Positions 63,131 through 64,000 of a stretch of 64,000 nucleotides of DNA are shown here, one piece after another. Position numbers and translations under genes: made by a program. The notes under the pieces were generated by a model. It was given only the letters and a program-made list of their open reading frames with translations, was not told the DNA's origin and did no database searches. The DNA is from Hydractinia symbiolongicarpus (lineage: Eukaryota; Cnidaria; Hydrozoa; Anthoathecata; Hydractiniidae). The stretch spans positions 1,860,001 through 1,924,000 of the forward strand of contig NC_079887.1 in NCBI RefSeq assembly GCF_029227915.1. The letters run 5' to 3'. Position 1 is the stretch's first letter; each line of letters starts with the position of its first letter.

Positions 63131-64000
63131 CGGGGTGTAAACTCATTTCCCGAACGATTTTTTAAATTATTATTTCACCACTAAAGCCCATGAGACTTGT
63201 AGTTTTTAAAAATGTTTTCATTTTTGATGAGACGCTTAATAAAAAAGGTTTAATCGCCGGCAAACGAAATCCCGCGATTTCCCGTAAATCCGGGGCTTGG
63301 CCCGTATAGTCAAATGTATACAAAGAAAGTACCCAGGAAGTAAACTCATTTCCCGAACAATTTTTTAAATTTTTTTTTCACCACTAAAACGCATGAGACT
63401 TGTATTTTTCAAAAATGTTTTCATTTTTGATGAGACGCTGAATAAAAGAAGTTTAATCGCCGGCAAACGAAATCCTGCGATTTCCCGTAAATCCCGGACT
63501 CGGCCCGTATAGTCAAAAGTATACAAAGAAAGTACCCGGGGTGTAAACTCATTTCCCGAACGATTTTTTAAATTATTATTTCACCACTAAAGCCCATGAG
63601 ACTTGTAGTTTTTAAAAATGTTTTCATTTTTGATGAGACGCTTAATAAAAGTGGTTTAATCGCCGGCAAACGAAATCCCGCGATTTCCCGTAAATCCGGG
63701 GCTTGGCCCGTATAGTCGAATGTATACACAGAAAGTACCCAGGAAGTAAACTCATTTCCCGAACGATTTTTTAAATTTTTTTTTTCACCACTAAAACGCA
63801 TGAGACTTGTAGTTTTTAAAAATTTTTCCATTTTTGATGAGACGCTTAATAAAAGTAGTTTAATCGCCGGCAAACGAAAACCCGCGATTTCCCGTAAATC
63901 CCGGTCTTGGCCCGTATAGTCGAATGTATACAAAGAAAGTACCCTGCAAGTAAACTCATTTCCAGAACGATTTTTTAAATTATTTTTTCACCACTAAAAC
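63131..64000 (-). repeat. Reverse monomers at the window edge
   Basis: About four monomers: the TCCGGGGCTT / TAGTCGAATG subtype, the T-run CACCACTAAAACG subtype and a final monomer with CCCTGCAAGTAAAC. The window ends mid-monomer, so the array continues to the right. Confidence 0.9.

Larger units (their letters stand above)
12290..64000 (-). repeat. Satellite subarray, reverse orientation (~255 monomers of ~203 bp)
   Basis: This is the same ~203-bp monomer as in 1-12,289 but reverse-complemented, running without a break to the window end. Landmarks on the given strand, in order, are CCCGAACGATTTTTTAAATT, TTTCACCACTAAA, CCCATGAGACTTGTAGT or CGCATGAGACTTGTAGT, ATTTTTGATGAGACGCT, TTTAATCGCCGGCAAACGAA, TTTCCCGTAAATCCCGG, CCCGTATAGTC, GTATACAAAGAAAGTACCC and GTAAACTCATTT. 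The subarray is a mosaic of multi-monomer blocks, duplicated at offsets that are near-integer multiples of 203 bp and listed separately. There is no transposon insertion, gene or unique spacer in these 51.7 kb. The array is still in progress at the last base. Confidence 0.98.

Noticed and set aside
1243-63933. Open reading frames of 60-121 codons on both strands, for example at 4,018-4,380, 9,488-9,796, 45,580-45,888 and 63,568-63,933
   Set aside because: They are all readings of the same satellite monomer; the translated products repeat one pattern with drift and end at the AT-rich monomer edge. The 203-bp unit is not a multiple of three, so the frame cannot continue. There is no domain, ribosome-site logic or codon signature, and many sister monomers carry stops or frameshifts at the same place.
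1-64000. CRISPR array
   Set aside because: The repeats are about 203 bp with no unique spacers between them. This is a head-to-tail satellite.
1-64000. tRNA-derived SINE or Pol III box A/B signals in the monomer
   Set aside because: CGTTCGGGAA and TAGTGGTGAAA only loosely resemble box B and box A. Their order and spacing are wrong and no cloverleaf can be drawn.
1-64000. Telomeric or subtelomeric short repeats and rDNA spacer
   Set aside because: No TTAGGG-, TTAGG- or TTTAGGG-type runs and no rRNA sequence were found anywhere in the window.

Overview
The whole 64 kb window is one eukaryotic satellite DNA array. I see no protein-coding gene, RNA gene, transposon, CRISPR array, telomeric repeat or unique sequence anywhere in it. 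The repeat unit is about 203 bp (roughly 315 copies), about 37% G+C, with alternating AT-rich blocks (T6 and A/T tracts) and CpG-containing blocks. Short open reading frames of 60-120 codons recur throughout. They are the same stretch of the monomer read again and again, so they are not annotated as genes. Both window ends lie inside the array, so it extends beyond both.

Layout. Positions 1-12,289 (about 60 monomers) run in one orientation, called forward here. At 12,289/12,290 the orientation flips, and 12,290-64,000 (about 255 monomers) runs reverse to the end. The junction forms an inverted repeat of two 15-bp perfect arms around an 18-bp spacer. The arms stay similar but not identical farther out.

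Higher-order structure. Monomers are not a uniform string: blocks of several monomers are duplicated as units and share private mutations. Recurrent offsets are about 1,420 bp (7 monomers), 1,622 bp (8 monomers) and 2,841 bp (14 monomers). Offsets of 3, 4-5, 18 and 23 monomers also occur. The clearest cases are the 2,841-bp tandem duplication at 45,329-51,047 and the 4,665-bp-offset pair 12,858-15,941 / 17,523-20,606. In both, every private variant I compared is shared, which indicates very recent amplification. Deletion-bearing monomers (11, 12, 18 and about 20 bp) act as natural tags that show which blocks descend from which.

Organism and role. The sequence alone does not identify the species. 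A long, homogeneous higher-order array with a strand switch is typical of (peri)centromeric or subtelomeric heterochromatin in animals or plants. The consensus monomer keeps 11 CpG dinucleotides where about 7 are expected from its base composition. That argues weakly against heavy germline CpG methylation (vertebrate or plant style) and is compatible with many invertebrates such as insects; this is inference. Nothing encoded here works as a pathway. Any function would be structural: chromatin, centromere or satellite transcription. One candidate structural element is the 9-bp dyad that recurs in the monomers.
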